A DNA stretch of 64,000 nucleotides from Deinococcus indicus (GTDB lineage: Bacteria > Deinococcota > Deinococci > Deinococcales > Deinococcaceae): positions 124,001 to 188,000 of the forward strand of contig NZ_NHMK01000010.1 of the NCBI RefSeq assembly GCF_002198095.1, written 5' to 3'. The notes under the pieces are model-generated. The model saw nothing but the letters and a program-made list of their open reading frames with translations, made no database searches and was not told the origin of the DNA. How positions within the stretch are numbered: the first letter of the stretch is position 1; each line of letters begins with the position of its first letter. Below are positions 7,786 through 16,574 of the stretch, piece after piece. The position numbers were made by a program, and so were the translations under genes.

Positions 7786-9681
7786 GTGAGCGTTTCCTCT
7801 TCCCTGTCCACGCTGGCGGTGGCGCTGGCGGAGGCAGCGAGTGCCACGCAGGTTCAGGCGGCTCTCGCCTCCTCCCTGCCTGGAGGCCTGTCACGCCCCG
7901 CCGCCGGTCCGGAGGAGCGGGAAGCGCTGGAGGTGGCGGCGGCGCTGGTGGAGGCGGCGCTGGCGCGGGTCGAGGCGCAGCGGGAGGCGCGGGTGGCCCG
8001 GCGCGAGCTGGCAGCCCGGCAGGCGGAGGGCGCGGCGCTTCAGGCAAGGTTCGATGCACTGTTCAACGCGGCGCCGGTGGGGATCGCGGCGGGCCGGCGG
8101 GACGGCACGCTGGTCCGCGCGAACGACGCTTACCTGGACCTGCTGGGGTTTACGCGGGAGGAATTTCAGGCGGGAGCTGTGAACTGGGTAGAGCTGACGC
8201 CGCCGGAGTTCACGGAGGTGGACTGGGACGCGCTGCGCCGCGCCATCGGGGACGGGCGGGCAGTGCGGTACGCGAAGGAGATGCGGCACCGGTCGGGTGA
8301 GCGGATCGCGCAGGAGGTGACGTTGCTGCCGCAGTGGGAGGGGCCGGAGGCGGTGGGCGTGGCGTACGTGCGGGACCTGCGGCCGGAGCGGGCGGCGGCG
8401 CTGGGGCACGCGCTGGAGTTGCAGGCGCGCGGCGAGGAGCTGGAGCGGCTGAACGCGGAGCTGGCGGCGCGCACGGAGGCGCTGGAGCGCTTCGCGGAAC
8501 TGTCGCGGGATCTGGCGCTGGAACGGGATCCGCTGGTGCTGGTGGGGCGGGCGCAGGAGATCGCGGTGTCACTCATGCCGGGCAGCGTATGCACGTACTA
8601 CGAGCCGCAGGGAGGGCTGTGGTCGCTACGGTCGCACCGGGGAGAGTTCCGGCAGCCGGAGCTGCTCGCGCGCCTGCGGTCGGGGCTGACGCGCGGGGAA
8701 GCGCTGAACGTGGACCGGCCGTTCGAGACGCTCACGCCGTACTACCAGGACACGTTCGACCCGGCGACCGTGAGGAGTGCAGGAGGCAGCATCTCGGTGA
8801 TCCGGACGACCGCGTCGTTCCCGGTGCGGACCGGCGCGCGGCCGCGCGGAGTGCTGGTCGTGGGCCGGCATGACCAGCGGGCCTGGACGCCGGCCGAGAA
8901 GACGCTGCTGGAGACGGTGGTGTTTAACCTGCAACTGGCGCTGGAGCGGGCTGAGCAGTCCGGTGAGTTGCAGCGGCGGGCACTGGCACTGGAGCGCAGC
9001 AACGCTGAACTGGAGCGCTTCGCGTTCGTGGCGAGTCACGACCTGCAGGAGCCGCTGCGGAGCGTGACCAGTTTCGCGCAGCTGCTCGTGAAGCGGTTCG
9101 GGGGGCTGGAGGGTGATCCGAAAGCGGCGCAGTACCTGCGGCACATTCAGGAGGGCACGCAGCGGATGCAGAACCTGATTCAGGATCTGCTCACCTACGC
9201 CCGCGTGACAGCCGAGCCGCGCCCGCCCGCGCGGCAGGACACGAACGCCGTGGCAGCCACGGCCCTGCAGGACCTGAGGGCGTCGCTGGACGCGACGGGC
9301 GCGGCAGTGACGGTGTTTGACCTGCCGCCGGTCATGGCGGACGGCACACAGTTACGCCAGCTCCTGCAGAACCTGATTGGGAACGCCGTGAAGTACCGTC
9401 ACCCGGATCGCCCGCCAGTGGTGATGGTAACTGGCGAACAGCGAGGTTCATGGGTACACATCGACGTGCAGGACAACGGGATCGGCATTCCCAGCGAGTA
9501 TCACGAGCGGATCTTCACGGTTTTTCAGCGGTTGCACGCACGCGATCAGTACGGCGGGACCGGAGTGGGACTGACGATCGCGCGGCGGATTGTGGAGCGT
9601 CACGGCGGTCAGCTGTGGGTTTCGTCGGACGGGTCAAACGGCAGTACGTTCCACCTAACGCTGCCAGCCGCCACGGATTGA
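7786..9681 (+). CDS. PAS-GAF sensor histidine kinase
   Basis: The 631-residue soluble kinase begins at a GTG seven nt after a TATTCT -10 box. Order of domains: N-terminal helix, PAS (about 83-205), coiled-coil linker, GAF (about 225-385), second helical linker, HisKA with phospho-acceptor SHDLQEPLR near residue 416, and a HATPase with N box (LIGNAVKYRHP), G1 (DNGIGIPSEY) and G2 (GTGVGLTIA). No membrane segment or covalent chromophore site was noticed. The kinase core and GAF resemble the larger kinase at 39774-42887, so they are paralogues. The SHDLQEPLR type often works with stand-alone receivers; three such genes lie at 11.6-13.1 kb. The partner is inference. Confidence 0.9.
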   Translation: MSVSSSLSTLAVALAEAASATQVQAALASSLPGGLSRPAAGPEEREALEVAAALVEAALARVEAQREARVARRELAARQAEGAALQARFDALFNAAPVGIAAGRRDGTLVRANDAYLDLLGFTREEFQAGAVNWVELTPPEFTEVDWDALRRAIGDGRAVRYAKEMRHRSGERIAQEVTLLPQWEGPEAVGVAYVRDLRPERAAALGHALELQARGEELERLNAELAARTEALERFAELSRDLALERDPLVLVGRAQEIAVSLMPGSVCTYYEPQGGLWSLRSHRGEFRQPELLARLRSGLTRGEALNVDRPFETLTPYYQDTFDPATVRSAGGSISVIRTTASFPVRTGARPRGVLVVGRHDQRAWTPAEKTLLETVVFNLQLALERAEQSGELQRRALALERSNAELERFAFVASHDLQEPLRSVTSFAQLLVKRFGGLEGDPKAAQYLRHIQEGTQRMQNLIQDLLTYARVTAEPRPPARQDTNAVAATALQDLRASLDATGAAVTVFDLPPVMADGTQLRQLLQNLIGNAVKYRHPDRPPVVMVTGEQRGSWVHIDVQDNGIGIPSEYHERIFTVFQRLHARDQYGGTGVGLTIARRIVERHGGQLWVSSDGSNGSTFHLTLPAATD

Positions 9682-9751
9682 AAAGGCGGCCGGTACTGCC
9701 CCCATTGACACTTCCCAGGCCTGCAGGCCTGGGATTCTTGCCGTCTTGTAG

Positions 9752-10067
9752 CAAGAGTTTCCACACCTGTCGGAGTCGTGTGCCACACGACGTCATGAGG
9801 GCGCGGAGAAGGAGAAATGTCAGTCAGCACGTCATTTCCTCCGTTGCGCCCTGGAGAGAATTTTTAGCCGTGACAAGCCCTTCTCAGCCTGAACAGCCTG
9901 GAGACAGGCATCAACCGGTCAAACAACGAGAAGACGAGAGACGCCGGGTGTCATGTGGTGTGCAGGGAACAGAAACACGCAGAATGCTGTTCTGATCGAT
10001 GAAAATCCGTGTATGGCCGTGATTGGCAGCGTTCTGGAGGGCATCTCGTGCCACCTGGAAACTCTTG
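9752..10067. mobile_element. 316-bp MITE-like insertion inside tnpB copy 1
   Basis: Relative to the intact copy at 57.8 kb, this block interrupts the tnpB 3' end. It starts CAAGAGTTTCCA and ends with the inverse complement, a 12-bp perfect terminal inverted repeat, and is flanked by GTAG on both sides (9748-9751 and 10068-10071), a 4-bp target duplication. No transposase is encoded; only short unconvincing frames occur. It therefore looks like a non-autonomous element. A 2-bp TA duplication with imperfect ends is an alternative reading. Confidence 0.7.
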
Positions 10068-10071
10068 GTAG

Positions 10072-11367
10072 ACGGCTCCACGCCTGGACTGCGCGTGTGA
10101 CACCTGGGGACGAAAGCGCTGTCCCCAGGTGGTCGGTGCCATACCGACCAGTACGGGAGTCCAGGGCAGCGAGGGGGTTCGCCCGTAGGCTGTTCCCCTA
10201 CCTGCCTGGATCTCCAGATACTTCGCTCTGATATTCACCGCGCCGACCCCCCGTCCCGATCCATGCGGTGCTGCCCACAGGGCGACACGAAGTGTCGCCC
10301 GCGTGGTTTGCGCCGCTGTCCCGTCCATGTGCATGTCTGCGAGGTGAACGCTGCATCGATGACGACGACCTGCAGTCCGAACTTCCCCCCCCTGTGCTTT
10401 CAGTTCGGTCAGGAACTGACCGGACATCTGGCCTGGGCACATAATCGATGCGGTTTCGAGTATCGCCGAGGTCGCCCACGGCGATCGTCTGCACCCGGCT
10501 CTCGTGGAGGGTGGAGACAACCTGTCTGGCCTGCTTGCGGAGTTGATCCCGGTTCTGACGTTTGATGCGGTCCCGGAGGGTGCGCTGGGCCCGCTGGAGG
10601 CGACGGAGCCGCTTCGAGGATCGCTGCCCCGGTGGACGGCCGTTCTTCTTGCGGGCGATGCGGGCATCAAGCTTCGCTTGATGCTTGTTCGCGGAGTGGT
10701 TCCGTGCGCGGATGAGGCGCCCGGAGTGCAGGTGCACGCCCTGTCCGTCGTACACGGCCGCGATCCGCGCCTCCCCGATGTCGATGCCGGCCACACCATC
10801 CCCCAGTGGGGTCTGCACCGGGCGGGTATCGACGTACATGGCCCGCAGTTCGTACCCGCCACACGCTCTCCAGCCAATCTCCACGTTCACGGGGAGATCA
10901 AAAGCCCACGGGATGACCAGCGGATGTGCACGGTCTCCGGTGGAGAGGATCAACTGTCCGTCCCGCACGCGGATGGCGCTGCTTTTGAAGGTGACTTTGA
11001 AGAACCGTTTGCGTCGTCTGGGGAAGCGAGCTTTCGGGTCGGTCTTCTTGCGGGTCCGGGCGGAGTCCATGCTGGCGATGAAGGCGTCCACGACCGCGTC
11101 GCAGGAGTTGGAGTGCAGTAGACCAGCCGGGTCTTTGGGAAAGAGTTTCTGCAAGGTGCCGCTGGAGAGGAACACCGCCTGACGGCGGTGATCCTTGCGT
11201 TTCCCGGCGGAGCGGCGCAGGGTGCGCCAGAAGGTAGTGAACACCTGGGAGTAGAGGGCGCCGCTGGCGGCGCTCAGTTCGTCCAGGCGAGGTTTCAGGA
11301 TGCTGGGCAACGTGAGCTTGCGGACGGAGGAGGTCCTTGCTGCCCGTCCCCGTTTTCCTATTGCTAT
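10072..11367 (-). pseudogene. tnpB-like RNA-guided nuclease gene, inactivated
   Basis: The translation follows the tnpB at 56499-57842 closely but is broken several ways. The start codon ATG has become ATA (11365-11367). A short internal deletion removes the segment after RNRIDY. Homopolymer G tracts are expanded, shifting frame before and after the zinc-finger region. The DEAFTSQTC motif has changed to DAAFTSQTC. The 3' end is interrupted by the 316-bp insertion. No product is expected. Confidence 0.85.
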
Positions 11368-11570
11368 GGACGTATTCTACTGCATACATTCCGCCATGAA
11401 CAGATGGCGGCCCCTGTGGGCCGCCGCCTGACCGACCCCATGGGTGAATCCAGCGGCTTTCACCAGGCCCCTGGTCAGTGATGGCTGTCCTGGCTGCAGA
11501 AGCCAGGGCGAACCTGATGAAGTTTCGGTGATGATCGGGTGCATTGCTTGAATCGAGATGATCTGACATC

Positions 11571-12014
11571 ATGCGTCTGCTGATGTCCGACCGTTTGACT
11601 GTTCTGGTGGTAGATGACAATCTGGCGGACATCCTGCTGCTGGAAGAAGTGTTCGAGGATCACGCTGACGTGGCGGATCTAGTCACTTTTCGTAGCGGTC
11701 CTGATGTACTGAATTACCTGCAGGATCCTGCGTCAGTGTTACCTGACGTGCTGCTGCTTGATTGGCTCATGCCGGCAATGAACGGGCAGGAGGTGCTGGA
11801 TTCATTGCGTGCAGAACCACGTCTTCAGTCGTTACCGGTGATGGTCCTTTCCGGGTTTCCGATTGAGGTGCCCGGCACGGCTGCTTGCCTGATCAAGCAG
11901 TCGTCCCTGGATGGCCTGATGGCATCGGTAGACCGGATGATCGGCGAGCTGAGGTCCTGGCGAGCTCGTGACAGCGAAGAGGCGAGTTGTGCGTTGGAGT
12001 TCACGAAATCTTAA
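11571..12014 (+). CDS. Stand-alone CheY-like receiver protein
   Basis: The 147-residue product is one receiver domain. The acidic pocket (VVDDN) and phospho-acceptor Asp (LLLDWLMPAMNGQE) are present. The switch Thr/Ser is the Ser of MVLSGFP and the conserved Lys is in LIKQSS. Compared with its two neighbours it lacks the usual stretch between the Ser and Lys strands. No output domain follows. It is the first of three tandem receiver genes, each with its own upstream gap rather than an overlapping operon. An alternative in-frame start is the ATG at 11583. It probably accepts phosphate from a SHDLQEPLR-type kinase; that link is inference. Confidence 0.8.
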   Translation: MRLLMSDRLTVLVVDDNLADILLLEEVFEDHADVADLVTFRSGPDVLNYLQDPASVLPDVLLLDWLMPAMNGQEVLDSLRAEPRLQSLPVMVLSGFPIEVPGTAACLIKQSSLDGLMASVDRMIGELRSWRARDSEEASCALEFTKS

Positions 12015-12089
12015 ATCATCCTCATGTCTGTCTGGAAATCGGTATTTCTTCTCGATTTACCGCGACAATGAAGGTAAATTAAGAGCCGT

Positions 12090-12515
12090 ATGCCGCAAGC
12101 CATCACCGTTCTGCTCATCGACGACAACCCGGCAGATCTGACGCTGGCAAAAGAGGCATTCGACGATCACAGCGATCACGTCACCTTGATCACCTGTAAT
12201 GAAGGCTCCAAAGCCATCAGTCTTCTCAAGGACAGCCGCCATGCACTGCCAGATGTGATCGTCCTGGACGTGAACATGCCGGTCATGAGCGGCTTCGATG
12301 TCCTGAGGATCATCCGTGACGATGAGGAACTGCGACATCTGCCTGTCGTGATGCTGAGTACGTCCGGCAGCGAGGCAGACATCGGACAGGCGTATGATCT
12401 CATCGCCAGCTCGTACATGCTCAAAAATGCGAGCTTCACTGAGTTCGTCGAGCAGATTGATCAGTTCGTGAAATTCTGGACCGGCTGTCAGTTCAAACGG
12501 CCTCAACGTGCCTGA
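12090..12515 (+). CDS. Stand-alone CheY-like receiver protein
   Basis: A 141-residue single receiver domain with the acidic pair (LIDDNPAD), phospho-acceptor Asp in VLDVNMPVMSG, Ser switch (VVMLSTSG) and conserved Lys (SSYMLKNASF). The C-terminal FVEQIDQFVKFW helix matches the Rcp1-like receivers that pair with phytochrome-type kinases. A TAAATT -10 box (12075-12080) nine nt before the ATG supports a leaderless start. It is closely similar to the receivers at 12675 and 32959. Confidence 0.85.
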   Translation: MPQAITVLLIDDNPADLTLAKEAFDDHSDHVTLITCNEGSKAISLLKDSRHALPDVIVLDVNMPVMSGFDVLRIIRDDEELRHLPVVMLSTSGSEADIGQAYDLIASSYMLKNASFTEFVEQIDQFVKFWTGCQFKRPQRA

Positions 12516-12674
12516 ATGACCGAAAGAGAAGCGCAAGCTCCTCCGTTCAGGGATGGTTTCAACGATAGCGGGGTATCGCATGCCGTCGCCTGAGAAGCCT
12601 CGCCCTTCAGCGCGGGAAGTGGTCACGGATGGAAGCCACAGTCCTCCGTGCCCACCTCGGCTATGGTGATGGAC

Positions 12675-13133
12675 ATGCGCGCTGCTGAATCCGTTCATCC
12701 GACTGCCCGGCCGGACGTCCCTCTGTCTGTCCTGCTGGTGGATGATGATTCGACGGATCTCGAACTGGCGGCTATTGTCTTCGGTGAGCATTCACTCAAC
12801 GTTCATACCTGTGCTGGAGGCGTTGAAGCGCTCGCGCATCTGCGTGCCGCTCCTGCTCTGCCACATGTGGTTGTGCTGGACCTGAACATGCCACAGATGA
12901 ACGGCTTTGAGGTTCTTGACACCATCCGGCGGGATGAAGGGCTGCGGCATCTGCCAGTCGTGATCCTCAGTACGTCCGGCGAGGCGCGCGACGTCACCCG
13001 CGCCTATGACCTGCTGGCCAGTTCCTATATGGTCAAGCAGCGTGACTTCGCCGCCTTTGAGGAGCAGGTGCGCGGCTTCGTGAGTTTCTGGACAACCTGC
13101 GTCTTCCCAAACAACGCCGCGCTGCCCTCCTAA
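12675..13133 (+). CDS. Stand-alone CheY-like receiver protein
   Basis: The third tandem receiver. The ATG at 12675 is preferred because a TATGGT -10 box (12662-12667) ends seven nt before it; longer starts would overlap the promoter. The 152-residue product has LLVDDDSTD, Asp in VLDLNMPQMNG, Ser in VVILSTSG and Lys in SSYMVKQRDF, ending in FVSFWTTC. No DNA-binding or enzymatic output is present. It ends about 40 bp before the convergent NarL-type regulator. Confidence 0.82.
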   Translation: MRAAESVHPTARPDVPLSVLLVDDDSTDLELAAIVFGEHSLNVHTCAGGVEALAHLRAAPALPHVVVLDLNMPQMNGFEVLDTIRRDEGLRHLPVVILSTSGEARDVTRAYDLLASSYMVKQRDFAAFEEQVRGFVSFWTTCVFPNNAALPS

Positions 13134-13170
13134 CACTGGTGGCCGTCTGGTTGAGTACACAGAGAACGGG

Positions 13171-13191
13171 GCGAGGCTACAACAGCCTCGC
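13171..13191. terminator. Hairpin between convergent genes
   Basis: GCGAGGCT (13171-13178) pairs perfectly with AGCCTCGC (13184-13191) around a 5-nt loop. It overlaps the stop codon of the NarL-type regulator and may terminate either strand. Confidence 0.45.
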
Positions 13192-13803
13192 CGCTATGGC
13201 TTTCAGGACTGCCCGCGTGCGGTCACGCGCGCCCAGTTTGGAGAGGATGCTGGACACGTACCCCTTGACGGTCCCCTCGGTCGTGGCGATCAGAGCGCCG
13301 ATCTCTCGGTTACTGTACCCACCGGCCATCAGGCGCAGGACCTCCACCTCTCGGCCGGTGAGGGCCACCGGCGGCTCGTCAGGCGCGGCGTACGCCCGGT
13401 CCTGAAGCGGTTCGGTGGGCACCGGCTGCAACCAGCGGCCACCGGCGGCCACCTCACGCACCGCCTCCAGCAGGACGGGCAACGAGACGTCCTTCAGCAG
13501 GAATCCGCGCGCTCCCGCCTGCACGGACTGGAACAGCAGTTCGGGGTCCTCGAAGGTCGTCAGAAGCAGCGTGGGCGGCAGTTCGTTGCGTTCCCGCAGC
13601 GTCCGCAGCACCTGCAGGCCGTCCAGGCGGGGCATGCGGTAGTCGAGCAGCAGGACGTCCGGCCGCGTCGCGGGGACCGTGCGGACGGCCGCGGCTCCGT
13701 CTTCCGCTTCGGCCACGACGGTCAGGTCGCCGGCCACCTCCAGCATGCGGCGCAGTCCTTCACGCACCAGCGTCTGGTCCTCGGCGATGACCACCCGGAT
13801 CAC
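13177..13803 (-). CDS. NarL/LuxR-family response regulator
   Basis: The 208-residue protein has an N-terminal receiver (IAEDQ acidic pocket, phospho-acceptor Asp in LLLDYRMP, Thr in LLLTTF, Lys in FLLKDVS) and a C-terminal LuxR-type helix-turn-helix (LTGREVEVLRLMAGGYSNREI, then EGTVKGYVSSILSKLGARDR). Its ATG overlaps the end of the upstream kinase gene by four bases, so the two are co-translated. It resembles LiaR/DesR-type regulators; the target genes are not known. Confidence 0.92.
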   Translation of the reverse strand: MIRVVIAEDQTLVREGLRRMLEVAGDLTVVAEAEDGAAAVRTVPATRPDVLLLDYRMPRLDGLQVLRTLRERNELPPTLLLTTFEDPELLFQSVQAGARGFLLKDVSLPVLLEAVREVAAGGRWLQPVPTEPLQDRAYAAPDEPPVALTGREVEVLRLMAGGYSNREIGALIATTEGTVKGYVSSILSKLGARDRTRAVLKAIAARLL

Positions 13804-15119
13804 GCGGGCCCCCGCAGGGGCAGCCGGGCCTGCAGTGTCAGTCCGGCGCCGCGTTCCGTGTGAACGTGCAGCGTGCCCCCGAGGCTCTCAAGCCGTTCCT
13901 GCATCCCGCTCAGCCCGCACCCGAAGCGCAGCTCGGCGGCGCCGCGCCCGTCGTCACGGATGTCCATGCTCAGCAGCCCGTCCGCCTGTCCCACCGTCAG
14001 CCACACCTGCGAGGCGCGGGCGTGCCGCGCCACGTTCGTCAGCGCCTCCTGCGCCGTGCGCAGCAGCACCTGGGCGCGCACGCCGCAGGTGATCCGCAAG
14101 TCCGGCGGCAGGTTCAGGTGCACGGGGACCGGCACCGCCCCGATCAGCGCTTTCAAGTCGCGCGTGAATTCCACGTCCGGCGCGCCCCTGAGCCCCTGCA
14201 CGGTCTGCCGCACGTCGGCCAGCAGGCAGCGGGCCACGTGGTCGGCCCGCTCGACCGGCGCGCGGGCCGGACCGTCGGGTGTCAGGTGCAGCGCCACCTG
14301 CAGGTTCATGCTGAGCGCACTCAGGTGATGACCGGCCACGTCGTGCAGGTCGCGGGCGATATCCAGCCGCTCCGCCTGACGGCTCGCCTCGCTCAGGAGG
14401 GCGCGCGTGATCCGCAGTTCTTCCAGCAGGACACTCAGCCGGCCGCGCGCCTCGGCTTCCCGCAACGCGACCCGCGTGGTCGTCACGGCGAACAGCTGGA
14501 AGCACAGGTAGCCGCTCGCGTACGCCCAGGCGTCCGTCACGGACCAGTACGGCAGGAACACGCTGAGCAGACCGGCCGTCTGCGCCAGCACCCACAGGAC
14601 GCTCAAGCCGACCGGAAGGCACAGCCCGACCTGAGCGGCGACCAGCAGCGTCAGGCCGGCGAGGACGCTGTTGCCGTCCAGCAGGGCGTTCCCGACCAGC
14701 GCCAGCACGAGTTGCAGGGCCGCGAGCCACAGCCGCGTCGACCGGCGCTCCACGAACTTCACGGCCACGAACAGGGTGAGCGCGAAGGCCGCCATGACGG
14801 CCAGCCACAGTCCCTCCTCGGCCGGCGCGAGCCCCTCGCGGCTCGGCACGGCCAGCAGCGAGTGGACGGTCAGGGCCAGCCACGTGCCCAGGCCGGTCAG
14901 CAGCAGGCCCCGCCTGACCTCCCGCAGGGGATCGGGCGGCAGGTCATTCGCACTCCGACCCAATGACTTATAGAGCCGTTCAATCCGAGCGAAGCGACTC
15001 GTAGGGCTGCCCCGCAGGGAAGGAGAGAAACGGGGGGCGGGCGTGGAGCTGGTGTCAGCGGAACCGACGGAATCCGTATCCGGGTGGACCGGGCGTACAG
15101 AGGCGGCAGGTGCAGGCAT
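13800..15119 (-). CDS. Membrane sensor histidine kinase (HisKA_3 type)
   Basis: The start at 15119 is chosen because AGGAG lies six nt upstream; it gives 439 residues. The N-terminal 60 or so residues are low in complexity and partly encoded by a degenerate copy of the dispersed repeat (14947-15078). Several hydrophobic segments follow (for example LTVHSLLAV, LVLALVGNALL, LTLLVAAQVGL). The HisKA_3 phosphorylation motif is ERLDIARDLHDVAGHHLSALS. The C-terminal ATPase keeps DDGRGA and GCGLSGMQERLESLGG. Its partner is the NarL-type regulator directly downstream, with a 4-bp overlap. The family responds to envelope or membrane stress; the signal here is unknown. Confidence 0.88.
   Translation of the reverse strand: MPAPAASVRPVHPDTDSVGSADTSSTPAPRFSPSLRGSPTSRFARIERLYKSLGRSANDLPPDPLREVRRGLLLTGLGTWLALTVHSLLAVPSREGLAPAEEGLWLAVMAAFALTLFVAVKFVERRSTRLWLAALQLVLALVGNALLDGNSVLAGLTLLVAAQVGLCLPVGLSVLWVLAQTAGLLSVFLPYWSVTDAWAYASGYLCFQLFAVTTTRVALREAEARGRLSVLLEELRITRALLSEASRQAERLDIARDLHDVAGHHLSALSMNLQVALHLTPDGPARAPVERADHVARCLLADVRQTVQGLRGAPDVEFTRDLKALIGAVPVPVHLNLPPDLRITCGVRAQVLLRTAQEALTNVARHARASQVWLTVGQADGLLSMDIRDDGRGAAELRFGCGLSGMQERLESLGGTLHVHTERGAGLTLQARLPLRGPA
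14947..15078 (+). repeat. Dispersed repeat family copy R1 (degenerate, inside kinase gene)
   Basis: A worn copy of the TNA-duplicating repeat: the left end reads TTCGCACTCCG and the right end CGGAATCCGTA, with TCA on the left and TCC on the right. The inner segments (TTCAATCCGAGCG, AAGGAGAGAAACGGG) match R4. It is read in frame through the N-terminal part of the histidine kinase. Confidence 0.65.
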
Positions 15120-15323
15120 GGACGACTCCTGGGGAGGACGCAGAGGAAGGCGGGAGCGGTCCGTGCCGGGCCGTGTCGGCCCATCCGGCGGCAGCGACAG
15201 CCGACCTGAACGGCTGGAAGGGACCGTGACGATGACCTTCATCCTCCAGCACCGGCCACGCCGGAACATGGGAGGGGCGTGAAACGCATGAACACCCGCC
15301 ACGCACGGGCGCAGCGGGCCTGA

Positions 15324-15457
15324 TACAGACTCCGATTGAATGGGCTGTAAAGCCCGCTGGGTCCGAGCGAAGCGAGTGGGAGAGGAGCGGGTTCCGGACG
15401 TGGAGCCGGCAGGGGCGGTGAAGTTTCGGATTGTCGGCGAAACAAACGGAGTCCGTA
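15324..15457 (+). repeat. Dispersed MITE-like repeat copy R2
   Basis: A 134-bp copy. Ends are TACAGACTCCG and CGGAGTCCGTA, and the 3-bp direct duplication TGA flanks it (15321-15323 and 15458-15460). It lies in the gap between the phospholipase gene and the kinase promoter. Confidence 0.8.
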
Positions 15458-15501
15458 TGACAGCAGTGTCCGGCCGGGCCGGAATCAGCTGGGGGGAGGG
15501 G

Positions 15502-16233
15502 TCAGCGGTGCCAGTTGGCCCAGCCGGCCACGAGTACGACCCGGTGGTAGGCCGTCGCGGCGGCGTAGCAGGGCGGGCGCTTGACGAGGCTCTTGGCGGC
15601 GCAGATGGCCTGCATGTTGTCCAGGAAGGCGTTGTCGGTGCGGGTCTTGTTGTACGGCCAGGTGACCTTGTTCGTCAGGTCCGGCAGGTTGCGGTAGCCG
15701 AAGTCGTGGACGTCGCACGCGGGCCGGAACGTTTCCGAGTAGCCCAGCCCGAACCCGGACGGTGCGCTGCATCCGTTGCTGCGCCAGTCCAGACCCGAGT
15801 AGCGGGGGCTGGACTTCTGGGAGCGGTAATTCCGGACGGAGCCCCAGGCGACCGTCTGGGCGTAGCCGGCCTTGCCGGTCGCCTGCGCGGTCAGCGGCTC
15901 GGAGGCCCCGAGCTGTTCGGCGGTCAGTGCCGCCGCGTCGCCCTGTGCAGGCAGGAGGCCATAGGCGCGTTTGAGGTTCTCGAGCAGCGCCGGGTCGTCC
16001 GGGTTCGCGCTCAGGATGGCCTGACTGTCGGCGTCCTGCAGTTCCGGGCGTTGCGCGAGTTGCGCGAGTTGCTCACGGACGCTGCCGCTCAGGACCGGCG
16101 CGGCGACGGGCAGAGCCGCGTCCGGTTGTTCCGTGGCGGGCGTCACCTGCTGGCCGCAGGAGGCGAGGGTCAGGGTGCCGATCAGCAGGCCGAGGCGAAG
16201 GGAGAGCGGGCGGTGGTTCAGGGTGCGGTTCAT
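15502..16233 (-). CDS. Secreted phospholipase A2-like lipoprotein
   Basis: The 243-residue product begins with a lipoprotein signal ending LTLASCG, so the mature protein is probably acylated at Cys 26 and held on the outer face of the membrane or released. The C-terminal half carries the prokaryotic phospholipase A2 signature: the paired Cys (NGCSAPSG, RPACDVHDFGYRN) with the catalytic His-Asp of CDVHDFGYR, and a third pair of Cys (ICAAK, PPCYA). The reaction would be hydrolysis of sn-2 acyl chains of phospholipids. A GGAGG site precedes the ATG. The gene is flanked by dispersed repeats R2 and R3, with no operon partners. Confidence 0.85.
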   Translation of the reverse strand: MNRTLNHRPLSLRLGLLIGTLTLASCGQQVTPATEQPDAALPVAAPVLSGSVREQLAQLAQRPELQDADSQAILSANPDDPALLENLKRAYGLLPAQGDAAALTAEQLGASEPLTAQATGKAGYAQTVAWGSVRNYRSQKSSPRYSGLDWRSNGCSAPSGFGLGYSETFRPACDVHDFGYRNLPDLTNKVTWPYNKTRTDNAFLDNMQAICAAKSLVKRPPCYAAATAYHRVVLVAGWANWHR

Positions 16234-16414
16234 GACGGACCTCCGGCAGGAAAGAAGGGAAAGCGCGGGCGGGGAACGCCGGGAGACGCGGTGGGCGGCC
16301 CTGAACGTTCTGAGACGAGTATGGGGAAGCGGTCAACGGTCGCCCACTGCCGGAAGTTAGGACTCATCATGAAGTGGGCTTTAGCCGCTGCTCATCAGTT
16401 CGCCCCGCTGTTCA

Positions 16415-16571
16415 TAGCGACTCCGATTGAATGGTCTTTGCAGCCCATTCAATCCGAGCGGATGCGACTCGTAGAGCTGCCCCGCAGAGTGGGAGCAGGG
16501 CGTGTTCCGGACGTGGAGCCGACAGGGGCGGTGAAGTCCCGGATTGTTGGCGAAACAAACGGCAGTCCGCA
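16415..16571 (+). repeat. Dispersed MITE-like repeat copy R3
   Basis: A 157-bp copy with ends TAGCGACTCCG and GGCAGTCCGCA and a TCA duplication on both sides (16412-16414 and 16572-16574). The 180 bp between the phospholipase start and this repeat hold no recognisable gene. Confidence 0.75.
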
Positions 16572-16574
16572 TCA

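Larger units (their letters stand above)
9705..11439 (-). mobile_element. Decayed IS200/IS605-type (tnpB-only) element, copy 1
   Basis: The minus-strand sequence matches the intact element at 56425-57858 from a GGGGTC left end (at 11439) to an AGTGTCAA right end (at 9705) with its subterminal hairpin (about 9711-9732). Without a 320-bp insertion near the right end its length is about 1415 bp, against 1434 bp for copy 2. The tnpB inside is inactivated. No tnpA is present. The plus-strand bases next to the left end do not show the TTAC found beside copy 2. Confidence 0.8.

Noticed and set aside
5328..8300. Very long open frames opposite known genes (for example 5328-8300 plus, 17007-20969 plus, 60414-63053 minus, 1671-4133 minus)
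   Set aside because: They lie antisense to genes with clear domain motifs. Their products are low-complexity Arg/Pro/Gln/His-rich sequences with no motif, as expected from the high-GC codon bias.
7786..9681. Bacteriophytochrome identity for the PAS-GAF kinase
   Set aside because: The kinase core is of the phytochrome-associated type, but no N-terminal chromophore-binding Cys, PHY domain or heme oxygenase neighbour was found.
15120..15302. Longer kinase start at 15302
   Set aside because: The extension is Arg/Pro-rich, has no ribosome binding site and covers the probable promoter region, whereas the ATG at 15119 has a well-placed AGGAG.
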